A DNA stretch of 13,495 bases, taken from the NCBI GenBank assembly GCA_016213125.1, contig JACRBR010000006.1:1-13495 (forward strand), given 5' to 3'. This document shows positions 1-6,089 of the stretch, piece after piece; the first letter of the stretch is position 1; each line of letters begins with the position of its first letter. This DNA comes from Chloroflexota bacterium (GTDB lineage Bacteria; Chloroflexota; Dehalococcoidia; DSTF01; JACRBR01). The position numbers and the translations under genes were made by a program. Under the pieces are notes generated by a model. The model was not told where the DNA came from. It saw nothing but the letters and a program-made list of their open reading frames with translations, and searched no databases.

Positions 1-678
1 GCTGCCAGAATCGGCCAACAGGTCGCGTGCGACCTTGAGTCGGTCTCGGAGATACGTGAGATAGCTGTGCACGCCAAGACGCCACGTGTCCCGGTATGCC
101 TTAATCATCTCAGGTTCGCGCGTGAGGTCTTCGTCCGCACCATGTTTCACGTCGCGGTCGTTCGTGGCCGCTTGGAAGTTGGAGTTGTAGTTCACGCCAT
201 ACGGCGGATCGACGTAGATCATCTGCACGCTGCCGCCCATGCCCTCGCGCTCAAGGAGGGAGTTCATGACGAGGAGCGAATCGCCGAGGACGAGGCGGTT
301 CGACCAGTTCACATCGTGCTGGTAGAACTCGATCGCCTCGCCGAGCGGCAGGTGCGGGTCGGCGAACAGGTCGAGTTGCTTCGGCTCCTCGCGGCGCACT
401 TGACGGATGATCTGCGGTGTTGAGACGCGCTCGTGGATGTGTAGCGAGATCGTGTCGACGCTCAGGCCGGCGTCGTCGCGTTCTTCCTTCCCCGCCCAGA
501 CGAGCTGCGGATCGAGGTGCGGGTCGTACTTGTACTGCTTGGATTCGCGAACGGGCTTCTCGTATGTCGCGAGGCCGGCTTCGGGGTTGTTCTTGCGCGT
601 GGCTTCGTCCGCGCCGTAGTGGTACGCCTCAACGACCTCGGCAGCCGTAGTTTTCTGTTTGCGTGGTGCTCGTGCCAT
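1..678 (-). CDS. Site-specific DNA methyltransferase, type III Mod-like (5' part, gene continues past left edge)
   Basis: This is an N4/N6 amino-methyltransferase of the type III modification (Mod) kind, expected to transfer a methyl group from SAM to adenine in a short recognition site. The frame is open for 226 codons from the ATG whose complement ends at 678 and runs off the window at position 1, so the C-terminal part is missing here. The catalytic motif IV, DPPYG, is at residues 157-161 (about 196-210), preceded by the 'NWSNRLVLGDSLLVMNSLL' segment (residues 124-142) typical of Mod proteins. The first ~110 residues are a charged N-terminal extension. The start is supported by a purine-rich AGGGAGCGAGGA just upstream. 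The SAM-binding FxGxG motif would follow motif IV and lies outside. A restriction helicase partner would be expected downstream, beyond position 1, but is not visible. The family is clear; the R-M subtype is inferred. Confidence 0.88.
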   Translation of the reverse strand, partial: MARAPRKQKTTAAEVVEAYHYGADEATRKNNPEAGLATYEKPVRESKQYKYDPHLDPQLVWAGKEERDDAGLSVDTISLHIHERVSTPQIIRQVRREEPKQLDLFADPHLPLGEAIEFYQHDVNWSNRLVLGDSLLVMNSLLEREGMGGSVQMIYVDPPYGVNYNSNFQAATNDRDVKHGADEDLTREPEMIKAYRDTWRLGVHSYLTYLRDRLKVARDLLADSGS

Positions 679-931
679 TCCTCGCTCCCTACCTGTCGTG
701 GGAGATTGTAGCGGTGAGGCATCGGTCCAGAAAGTTGCCTGCTTTCGCGGGGCTTAGCGCACGACGCGAATGTCGAGAAGCCTCGGCCAGCTTGATATCG
801 CCCAACGCTACGCCAATATCGTGACCGGACCGATGAGGCACGCCTGCAACCTAGTGGTCATCATTGTCTGTGAACCGCGAAGCGCCTGCGCTATGATCGC
901 AAACGCCGATTGGCAAATGAGGTGAATCGCT
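679..931. other. Divergent intergenic region between methyltransferase and HEPN-like gene
   Basis: No convincing ORF lies here. It separates two divergently transcribed genes and must carry both promoters. On the plus strand the best -10 candidate for the gene at 932 is TATGAT (892-897), with only a weak GTGAAC (870-875) 16 bp upstream. No strong dyad or terminator was seen. Confidence 0.4.
705..733 (-). promoter_or_regulatory. Possible promoter of the methyltransferase gene
   Basis: On the minus strand a TACAAT -10 box (705-710) has a poor -35 match, TTTCTG (728-733), 17 bp upstream. It would start transcription about 20 nt before the ATG at 678. The -10 is good, the -35 is not, so this is tentative. 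Confidence 0.35.
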
Positions 932-1885
932 TTGGCAGCGGCGACGTCAAGAACGCACGAGGGACTCGCGCTAGCTCGCTCTATGCTTCAAGGCCTCGAT
1001 AAGGGAGGGCGGGTAAGTACGAGCTTGCGCCAGGCGGAACGGCTCGCCGAGTTGACCTCCGATCCCTTCATGAAGGCGTACGCAATGCGAGCCCTTCAGC
1101 CGGCGCGCACCGGCGAAGAGTTGAGCGCAGACATGACGTACGTAAGCTCAAAACGAGATGCGCAGGCATCAGGAATCTTCCGATATCTTCAGGACTTCCA
1201 AGGAGATGGCATTCCGATAGCGGACCTCCTCAAGAACACGGGTGAAGTGCAATACACCATGGCCGCAAGATCCGTGCCTCACGCTGAAACGCTCGTGGCT
1301 TCAGCACGGAAGAAGATCACGTACGACGCGCACGAGGCGGACTTTACTCGATCCGTCGAGCAAAACGAAGCAGTCTTGGAGCGCGTGAAGAACCGCGTTT
1401 ACCGATATGCGAGCGCGGTCGTGAACCGCCTTCTCTTCGAATCGGTTCCAGAGGGCGTCATTGAGCGAACGCGCGGAAAAGTGGAGAAGGCGTTGGCCAG
1501 CGTCTCGCCCTCAGCACTGGAGAAGTTCGCCGTCGCGTACGAGGAACTCAATGGGCAGTCGACCGAGAACTGGACGAACGCGTGCACCGCAGTGCGCCGA
1601 ATCCTGCTCGACTTCGCCGATGCCGTCTATCCGCCGCGGGAGGAGTCTGTCGATGACCGCGCGGTCGGCGCGGAAGAGTACGTCAACCGACTTTGGGCCT
1701 ACGCCAAGGAACATATCCGATCCGAAAGTGGGCGCGGCGCGATCAAGGCCGAGCTGGCGGATCTTGGAAATCGAATCGATGCAATCTACCGGCAATCCAA
1801 CAAAGGCGTGCACGCAGTCGTGACGCGAGATGAGGCGGAGCGCATCATCGTCCGTACTTACCTGTTACTGGCCGACCTGCTCTAG
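932..1885 (+). CDS. Putative defence-associated protein with C-terminal HEPN-like domain (AbiTii-like N-terminus)
   Basis: This is a 317-aa soluble, mostly helical protein with no membrane segment. The start is TTG at 932, chosen because GAGGTGA (919-925) sits 6 nt upstream; the nearby ATG at 917 stops after two codons. The N-terminus (residues about 11-55, 'VSTSLRQAERLAELTSDPF') is reminiscent of the AbiTii helix pair found in abortive-infection-type proteins. The C-terminus (about 205-317) ends in 'YRQSNKGVHAVVTRDEAERI', in which R287 and H294 form an R-x6-H arrangement like the catalytic motif of HEPN ribonucleases. I recall this C-terminal block from many bacterial hypothetical proteins, often fused to AbiTii. 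It stands next to, and divergent from, a DNA methyltransferase inside a mobile element, which fits a defence or toxin role. That function is inferred; the fold assignment rests on motif reading alone. Confidence 0.6.
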   Translation: MAAATSRTHEGLALARSMLQGLDKGGRVSTSLRQAERLAELTSDPFMKAYAMRALQPARTGEELSADMTYVSSKRDAQASGIFRYLQDFQGDGIPIADLLKNTGEVQYTMAARSVPHAETLVASARKKITYDAHEADFTRSVEQNEAVLERVKNRVYRYASAVVNRLLFESVPEGVIERTRGKVEKALASVSPSALEKFAVAYEELNGQSTENWTNACTAVRRILLDFADAVYPPREESVDDRAVGAEEYVNRLWAYAKEHIRSESGRGAIKAELADLGNRIDAIYRQSNKGVHAVVTRDEAERIIVRTYLLLADLL

Positions 1886-1896
1886 GGGTTACCAGC

Positions 1897-1924
1897 TTGA
1901 CTTCGTCGCACACAACGCAATCAT
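1897..1924 (+). promoter_or_regulatory. Likely promoter of the tyrosine recombinase gene
   Basis: TTGACT (1897-1902; 5 of 6 to the -35 consensus) and AATCAT (1919-1924; 4 of 6 to the -10 consensus) are separated by 16 bp. Transcription would start near 1931, about 20 nt before the ATG at 1952. The upstream gene ends at 1885, so the recombinase need not depend on readthrough. Confidence 0.5.
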
Positions 1925-1951
1925 GGTGACGCCTTCGAGGAGGGGCACGCC

Positions 1952-2905
1952 ATGCAGACGATCACCACCTTCACCGACGCCGATAGCTGGAACCGCGCCC
2001 TCTACGCCTTCCTCGCCGAGAAGGAACGCCGCTCGGGCTCTCGCCGTACTGTCGAGGGTTACAGCCGCATGCTGCAGCACTTCTTCGGGACGGTCGGGAA
2101 GCCACCCGACCGGATCACCAGGCAGGACGTGTTCGCCTGGGCGTACTGCACCGGCCCCTCCGGCAAGCCACCGTCGTCGGTGACCATCGGCGCCCGGCTC
2201 GCTTGCCTGAGCTCCTTCTACCGCTTCCTGATCAGGATGGACGCCATGGCCTCCAACCCCTGCGACGCGCTCGAACGCCCGAAGGTCTCACCCTCGCCAC
2301 CGCGCGGCCTCGCTGCCGACGACATCCGTCGCCTGCTCGCGGTGATCCCGGAAACGCCGGTCGGCCTCCGCGACCGCGCCATCGTCCTCACGCTCACCCT
2401 CACAGGGCGACGGCGGGCGGAAGTGCTGAACATGGTCGTCGGCGACCTCACCGTCGAGGACGGGAAGATCTGGTACCGCTACCGGGGTAAGGCCGGGAAG
2501 GCCGGGAAGCGCGAACTACCGCAGCCCGCGTACGCGGCGATCGTGGCCGCCCTGGCGGCGTTCGGGCACGACATGGCCACCCTACCGGCGGACGCGCCCC
2601 TGTGGCCCGCCAGCGGCCGAAACGGGGCCGCTCTCACGTCGGGAACGTTCTACGCCAACCTCCAGCGGTACTTCCGCGATGCTGCTTTGCCCGCGGCGGG
2701 GGTCCACATCTTTCGTCACTCAGCGGCCAAGCTGCGGCGCGCCGCCGGCGAGAGCATCGAGGACGTATCTCGATTTCTGGACCACAGCTCGCTCGCGGTC
2801 ACGACGACCTACCTGCGACGGCTGGAAGGGCAAGAGGACAAGTCGTGGGCGAAGGTGGCCGAGGCGATCGGACTTGGCGAAAGTAGTACAGTAGTTCTAC
2901 ACTAG
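1952..2905 (+). CDS. Tyrosine recombinase (phage-type/XerC-D-like integrase)
   Basis: This 317-aa protein is expected to cut and rejoin DNA at specific sites through a 3'-phosphotyrosyl intermediate. An N-terminal SAM-like core-binding domain (about 12-100, 'SRRTVEGYSRMLQHFF') is followed by the catalytic domain (about 120-295). The active-site set looks complete: R154 in 'TGRRRAEVLN', a beta-hairpin lysine K180 or K183 in 'YRGKAGKAGKRELP', H252 and R255 in 'HIFRHSAAK', H278 in 'LDHSSLAV', and the nucleophile Y287 nine residues later. The length is normal for the family. The ATG is preceded by GAGGAGGGG at good spacing. It is followed 21 bp later by a same-strand unknown gene. It could mobilise the element, resolve it, or be a remnant of a nested element; its target site is not identifiable here. 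Confidence 0.93.
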   Translation: MQTITTFTDADSWNRALYAFLAEKERRSGSRRTVEGYSRMLQHFFGTVGKPPDRITRQDVFAWAYCTGPSGKPPSSVTIGARLACLSSFYRFLIRMDAMASNPCDALERPKVSPSPPRGLAADDIRRLLAVIPETPVGLRDRAIVLTLTLTGRRRAEVLNMVVGDLTVEDGKIWYRYRGKAGKAGKRELPQPAYAAIVAALAAFGHDMATLPADAPLWPASGRNGAALTSGTFYANLQRYFRDAALPAAGVHIFRHSAAKLRRAAGESIEDVSRFLDHSSLAVTTTYLRRLEGQEDKSWAKVAEAIGLGESSTVVLH

Positions 2906-2926
2906 ACCATCGCAAGGTGGTCTGGC

Positions 2927-3793
2927 TTGTTGCGTCAGTTCGAATCAGAAGACGAGCTTCGAGCGTACGTCGAAGAAAGGATCGGTTCCGCAATTTCCGA
3001 TGCGGACTGGCAGGCCATTGCTCCTGACTGGTCCGCGCCCTTTGACTTCGCGGACGCCAACGAGATTCTCGAAAGGGCCGCCGTTTCCGGGGAGATCCTC
3101 GCCGATCGAGCTGAACAGCTGGAGCGTGACCTGGCCCGACTAAAGGCGCAAATCCCGGCGTATGACCCACGCAGCTTTGCGAGAGCACCGATGTCCGGCG
3201 GCATGATGGCGATCGGCCGCCTGTACCAACAGGTCGCGTCGTCTGAAGATATTGATCATCTTGGCGACCCGGTTGACCTTCTTGGGCTCTATACCCTCAT
3301 CGGTCGTCTTGTGCATGAAGCGCTTGCGTTCGACTTCCTCGAGGAGGAGTACCGGCTGGCGTCCGGTGCGGGGATGGCTCTTCTCATGGGCGCAAGCACG
3401 CCTCGCGACGAACTGGCCCGACCACGGGTTCATCGAAGAAGAAGCCACCTGCTACATGTGTTGCCTGTGCTCGCAAAGGTTGGACCGAGCTACAGTCAGG
3501 CGTTTAAAGAGGGGCGAAGACAGGCGCGGCGCGAGGCGGAGGCAGCGCACCCTCTCACGCTAACCGACAGGATCGTCCTGGCTGTGGTCGAAAGCCAACA
3601 CAGTCGTGCCATGCAGGCCTCTTGGCATGACTGTTGGCAGCGCTACGAACGGTACCGCGAGGTCCTCATCGCCGAAGATCCAGGCAATTCGCCGAGATTG
3701 CGTGCCTTCTCGAACAGGCATGCCTTTCGGGTCGCCGCGCGTCGTGCACAGCAGAAGAAGCCATTAACTAGGGTGAACAACGAAGTGCCCTAA
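2927..3793 (+). CDS. Hypothetical protein, mobile-element accessory gene
   Basis: I do not recognise this 288-aa protein. TTG at 2927 is chosen as start because AAGGTGG lies about 6 nt upstream and no better start is in frame. It is acidic at the N-terminus, with a likely short coiled coil (about 55-75, 'EILADRAEQLERDLARLKAQ') and a hydrophobic helical stretch around 113-145. The C-terminus (about 230-280) is rich in Arg, Lys and aromatic residues ('SWHDCWQRYERYREV'), which might bind nucleic acid. No signal peptide or clear membrane span is seen. The middle (about 160-185, 'PRDELARPRVHRRRSHLLHV') reads less naturally than its flanks, and an alternative frame there contains 'FIEEEATCYMCCLC', so a compensated frameshift cannot be excluded. 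It lies 21 bp after the tyrosine recombinase and is probably co-transcribed with it. Confidence 0.65.
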   Translation: MLRQFESEDELRAYVEERIGSAISDADWQAIAPDWSAPFDFADANEILERAAVSGEILADRAEQLERDLARLKAQIPAYDPRSFARAPMSGGMMAIGRLYQQVASSEDIDHLGDPVDLLGLYTLIGRLVHEALAFDFLEEEYRLASGAGMALLMGASTPRDELARPRVHRRRSHLLHVLPVLAKVGPSYSQAFKEGRRQARREAEAAHPLTLTDRIVLAVVESQHSRAMQASWHDCWQRYERYREVLIAEDPGNSPRLRAFSNRHAFRVAARRAQQKKPLTRVNNEVP

Positions 3794-3838
3794 AGCGGTC
3801 GTTTCACCTCGCTGACGTTCACCTAGACTGAGGTGAAC
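3772..3838. promoter_or_regulatory. Operator-like cluster of GGTGAAC half-sites with a perfect dyad over a possible promoter
   Basis: GTTCACCT (3817-3824) and AGGTGAAC (3831-3838) form a perfect inverted repeat around AGACTG. Further copies of the half-site are GGTGAAC at 3772-3778 and TTCACCT at 3803-3809. A weak promoter, TTTCAC (3802-3807), 16 bp, TAGACT (3824-3829), overlaps the dyad, so a bound repressor would block it. This arrangement resembles phage or ICE repressor control regions. The dyad could alternatively act as an RNA hairpin. No repressor gene is recognisable in the window. Confidence 0.5.
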
Positions 3839-3868
3839 AAGGGCTTGCACGCAACAACGTGCCAGCTA

Positions 3869-3943
3869 GGTCTGGCGATTGTATCTTCGGTGCCTCGCCT
3901 CCCACGAGGCGGTCACAACCCCCGAAGTAGCGCACGCCAGACC
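3869..3943 (+). ncRNA. Candidate structured leader RNA (nested stems competing with the downstream hairpin)
   Basis: Three nested helices are visible. The outer helix pairs GGTCTGGCG (3869-3877) with CGCCAGACC (3935-3943), nine perfect pairs. A middle helix pairs CTTCGG (3885-3890) with CCGAAG (3922-3927). An inner hairpin pairs CGCCTC (3896-3901) with GAGGCG (3906-3911) around a four-base loop. The middle helix uses bases that also form the 5' arm of the terminator-like hairpin at 3917-3962, so the two cannot coexist. The outer helix covers that hairpin's whole apical loop. I do not recognise a known riboswitch class. The layout suggests an attenuator or a small regulatory RNA. Confidence 0.45.
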
Positions 3944-3962
3944 GCGCTCTCGGGGGTTTCTC
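3917..3962 (+). terminator. Terminator-like hairpin, possible attenuator
   Basis: AACCCCCGA (3917-3925) pairs with TCGGGGGTT (3950-3958). After a short asymmetric bulge, AGCGC (3929-3933) pairs with GCGCT (3944-3948), leaving a 10-base loop, ACGCCAGACC. A TTTCTC run follows. The U tract is short, so termination efficiency is uncertain. It lies before the small gene at 4029 and could gate its expression. Confidence 0.45.
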
Positions 3963-4028
3963 ATGCGCGAGGCTGTTAGTGGTGTTTAAGCATTGCTTCT
4001 TCGATGCCCTTTTGAGGAGGTGCCGTCC

Positions 4029-4205
4029 GTGAATGAGTCTGTGGAAGAGCGAGCCCGACTTCGCGAAGCGGACCGGCTCATCGAGGAGATCGTCATGAAG
4101 CTGCGGCAGAACAAGGCGGTCATCGCCGGTTCGCTGGCCTTTGGGCGGGTCAGCTGGCATGGCAGTGGCGCCAAACGGGAGATCCATCTGGAGCCGAAGC
4201 TCTAG
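4029..4205 (+). CDS. Small hypothetical protein (58 aa)
   Basis: This is a short acidic-to-basic protein of unknown function. I take GTG at 4029 as the start because GAGGAGGTG (about 4014-4022) lies just upstream at normal spacing; the longer reading from 3993 would place that ribosome site inside the gene. The N-terminal half (about 2-35, 'EERARLREADRLIEEIVMKL') is a charged amphipathic helix, possibly a coiled coil. The C-terminal part ('GRVSWHGSGAKREIHLEPKL') is basic. It follows the candidate leader RNA and is closed by its own intrinsic terminator, so it is a separate unit from the serine recombinase. In this position it could be a directionality or regulatory factor, but nothing in its sequence proves that. 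Confidence 0.6.
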   Translation: MNESVEERARLREADRLIEEIVMKLRQNKAVIAGSLAFGRVSWHGSGAKREIHLEPKL

Positions 4206-4240
4206 GCCGATAACCGAATACTTTCGCTCGGAGCGGCGCA

Positions 4241-4284
4241 GAGGCTCCCGACGGACCTGGGAAGGGTCCGTGGGAGTCTCTTTT
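4241..4284 (+). terminator. Intrinsic terminator after the 58-aa gene
   Basis: GAGGCTCCC (4241-4249) and ACGGACC (4251-4257) pair with GGTCCGT (4265-4271) and GGGAGTCTC (4272-4280), giving a long GC-rich stem with one bulge and a short loop. It is followed by TTTT (4281-4284). It ends transcription from the control region before the recombinase unless read through. Confidence 0.8.
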
Positions 4285-4301
4285 CGTTGGTGAGGGAGCT
4301 A

Positions 4302-4433
4302 GTGGATACGGACCCGAAGTCTATGGCTACATACACCGAACCGGCGGAATCGGACCGCTGGCGACGGTTGAAGGAGCTGTTGGTCGCGTCATGGCGAAGG
4401 CAACTGCTCGAAGGCAACCCGGCCAAGCGCTGA
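4302..4433 (+). CDS. Possible 43-aa leader ORF overlapping the serine recombinase start
   Basis: GTG at 4302 is preceded by GAGGGAG (4292-4298) and opens a 43-codon frame ending in TGA at 4431-4433. An internal ATG at 4323 would give 36 aa. The peptide is basic and amphipathic ('RWRRLKELLVASWRRQLLEG'). It overlaps the recombinase start at 4391 by 43 bp in another frame. The recombinase lacks a well-spaced Shine-Dalgarno (the nearest AAGGAG, 4371-4376, is 14 nt away), so translation of this ORF could deliver ribosomes to it. Whether the peptide itself matters is unknown, and the ORF may be chance. Confidence 0.4.
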   Translation: MDTDPKSMATYTEPAESDRWRRLKELLVASWRRQLLEGNPAKR

Positions 4434-5908
4434 CCGCGGCGTTCTTGCTACGCGTGAGCGACGCGCGCCAGGCGGGCGAGGATCGCTTCTCGCTCGGTGC
4501 ACAACGCCGGGTCTTGCGAGAACGCTGCAAGCGCGAAGGCTGGATGCCCGGCCCGGAGTACGTCGGGGAGGGCGAATCCGCCTTCACCCGCGACGTCACC
4601 AAGCGCCAGACCATCCAGGCACTGCTGCGGGACGCAGCGTTGGGCCTCTTCCAAATCCTCATCGTCCACGACCTGAGCCGGTTCTCGCGTGATGAAGAGC
4701 TGGGCCATGCCGTCCTCAACCTGTTGGAGCAGTACGGCGTCAGGCTGGTGAACGCGAGCAGTGACATCGACTACAGCACCGCCGAAGGCCGGATGATGCT
4801 CTCCATCGACCTCGGCCTGGGGTCGTACTGGTCGCGGAAGATGAGCATGCACATCAAGAAGTCCAAGCGCGAGCGCTTCGAGATGGGCCTGCATGTCGCG
4901 GATCTGAACTTCGGATATGCGAAGGGCGCCACGAACAAGTCGCCCGGCGTGATCGTGCCCGAAGAAGCCCGCGCCATCTACGAGGGGTTCCGGGACCGTG
5001 TGGCAGGCGCCGGCTACACCGAGATTGCGCGCCGCTGGAACGGCCTGGGCCTCACGCCGCGGTCGAAGCGCGGGCACACGATGTTCACCGCGTCAGCCGT
5101 GCAGTCGATCCTGGAGAACGACTTCTACTGTGGCTACGTGCGACATAACGGCGAACGACGGAAGGGCCTTCACGAGGCCATCGTCAGCGAGGAGCTCTTT
5201 CTCGCGGCGCAAGCCGTCGTGCGACGGCAGCCGACGAAGTCGCGTGAGCCACGGCTGTTGGCAGGGCTAGCGGTCTGCGTTCATTGCGGCGGTCCGATCT
5301 GGCAGCACAAGGGCGGGATCAAGCACACCTACGCCTACTATCGGGAGGCCTCTCAACGGCAGGGCCGACTATGTCCAATCTCGGGCTCACTCTGGCCGTG
5401 CGAAGACGCAGAGCACGAGGCCGACACCGTGATAAGAGACATGGCGCTCGATGAGGCATGGCTCGCCGAGGTCGACCGCGAAGCTCGACGGTTGCCTCCG
5501 AAGGACGACGGCGGGCGGACTGAGCTGCTGGAGCGGAAACGCCGCGCCACGACGGCCTACGTCGAGAAGGCACTGGATGACGGCGAGTGGAAACGAATCG
5601 TGCAGGCGATCGACGATCAACTCGCGCGGATGCCGGTAGCGTTGCCGCAAACGCTCGCGGTGGCAGGCCAGAAGCTCCAGTCGATCGGGCAGTTGTGGGA
5701 CGGGATGACCGTCAGGGAGCGTCGCGAGGCGATGCGGATCTTGTTCGAGCAGGTCGCACTCGACACCAAGGCCAAGAAGATGTGGTTGCAGCCCTGGCCG
5801 GAGTTCGTGGGGCTATTCGCTCACCGACGTGATCTGTGTGGACTTGGTACCCCCGGCAGGACTCGAACCTGCGCACATGGTTTAGGAAACCACTGCTCTA
5901 TCCTCTGA
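4391..5908 (+). CDS. Large serine recombinase
   Basis: This 505-aa site-specific recombinase is of the large serine (phiC31/TnpX-like) class, which integrates and excises elements through a phosphoserine link. The resolvase domain (about 13-160) has the nucleophile S23 in 'LLRVSDARQ' and the active-site arginines R97 and R100 in 'HDLSRFSRD'. The recombinase domain (about 170-275) includes 'FGYAKGATNKSPGVIVPEEA'. A zinc ribbon follows, with C296/C299 in 'CVHCGG' and later cysteines C328 and C337. A charged helical region (about 355-415), probably a coiled coil, then leads to the C-terminus. ATG 4391 is the first in-frame start. The gene follows a terminator and a short leader ORF. Unusually, the last 20 residues (about 486-505) are read from the antisense strand of tRNA-Arg, implying that the reading frame crosses the attachment site. 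Confidence 0.92.
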   Translation: MAKATARRQPGQALTAAFLLRVSDARQAGEDRFSLGAQRRVLRERCKREGWMPGPEYVGEGESAFTRDVTKRQTIQALLRDAALGLFQILIVHDLSRFSRDEELGHAVLNLLEQYGVRLVNASSDIDYSTAEGRMMLSIDLGLGSYWSRKMSMHIKKSKRERFEMGLHVADLNFGYAKGATNKSPGVIVPEEARAIYEGFRDRVAGAGYTEIARRWNGLGLTPRSKRGHTMFTASAVQSILENDFYCGYVRHNGERRKGLHEAIVSEELFLAAQAVVRRQPTKSREPRLLAGLAVCVHCGGPIWQHKGGIKHTYAYYREASQRQGRLCPISGSLWPCEDAEHEADTVIRDMALDEAWLAEVDREARRLPPKDDGGRTELLERKRRATTAYVEKALDDGEWKRIVQAIDDQLARMPVALPQTLAVAGQKLQSIGQLWDGMTVRERREAMRILFEQVALDTKAKKMWLQPWPEFVGLFAHRRDLCGLGTPGRTRTCAHGLGNHCSIL

Positions 5909-5919
5909 GCTACGGGGGC
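5845..5919 (-). tRNA. tRNA-Arg (anticodon CCT), probable integration site
   Basis: Read on the minus strand it folds as a standard cloverleaf: acceptor GCCCCCG with CGGGGGT, D-stem GCTC/GAGC, anticodon stem GTGGT/ACCAT around TTCCTAA (anticodon CCT), and T-stem GCAGG/CCTGC around TTCGAGT. The discriminator is A at 5848 and CCA is encoded at 5845-5847. It reads AGG codons. The 3' half overlaps the end of the serine recombinase ORF on the other strand. A TATCCT box (5928-5933) just upstream may be its -10. No terminator follows, as expected if an element interrupts the downstream sequence. Confidence 0.95.
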
Positions 5920-6022
5920 GTGGGGGCAGGATACCGAACGGCTTCGCGTCGATGGGAGTCCCGACGCTTCCACCTTGCGATCTCTTCTTGACTCGCGGAT
6001 ACCAGCCACCACGCTGAGCGAC

Positions 6023-6057
6023 GGAAGGTCGGTGAGCATTTTGCTCACCGACCTTCC
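6023..6057. terminator. Perfect long hairpin, probable terminator of the 6090-6749 gene
   Basis: GGAAGGTCGGTGAGC (6023-6037) is matched perfectly by GCTCACCGACCTTCC (6043-6057) around ATTTT, a 15-16 bp stem. It lies 32 bp past the stop of the minus-strand membrane gene. No U tract follows on either strand, so it could be a U-less terminator or an RNA 3'-end stabiliser rather than a classical intrinsic terminator. Confidence 0.6.
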
Positions 6058-6089
6058 TGCCTAGTGGCGAGCCTCTCTTGGCTATGCGC

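Noticed and set aside
67..722. Plus-strand and other minus-strand ORFs over the methyltransferase
   Set aside because: The minus-strand frame with DPPYG is the real gene; these others lack any family features.
3817..3838. LexA (SOS) box reading of the GTTCACCT dyad
   Set aside because: The arms and spacing do not fit the CGAAC-N4-GTTCG consensus, so I keep it only as an unassigned operator.
3817..3962. Glutamine (glnA-type) or T-box riboswitch
   Set aside because: Some short strings resemble these classes (GTTCACC, GAAGTAG), but the core consensus segments and their order are absent.
4448..5077. 209-residue minus-strand ORF within the serine recombinase
   Set aside because: It is a shadow of a gene with intact catalytic motifs on the plus strand.
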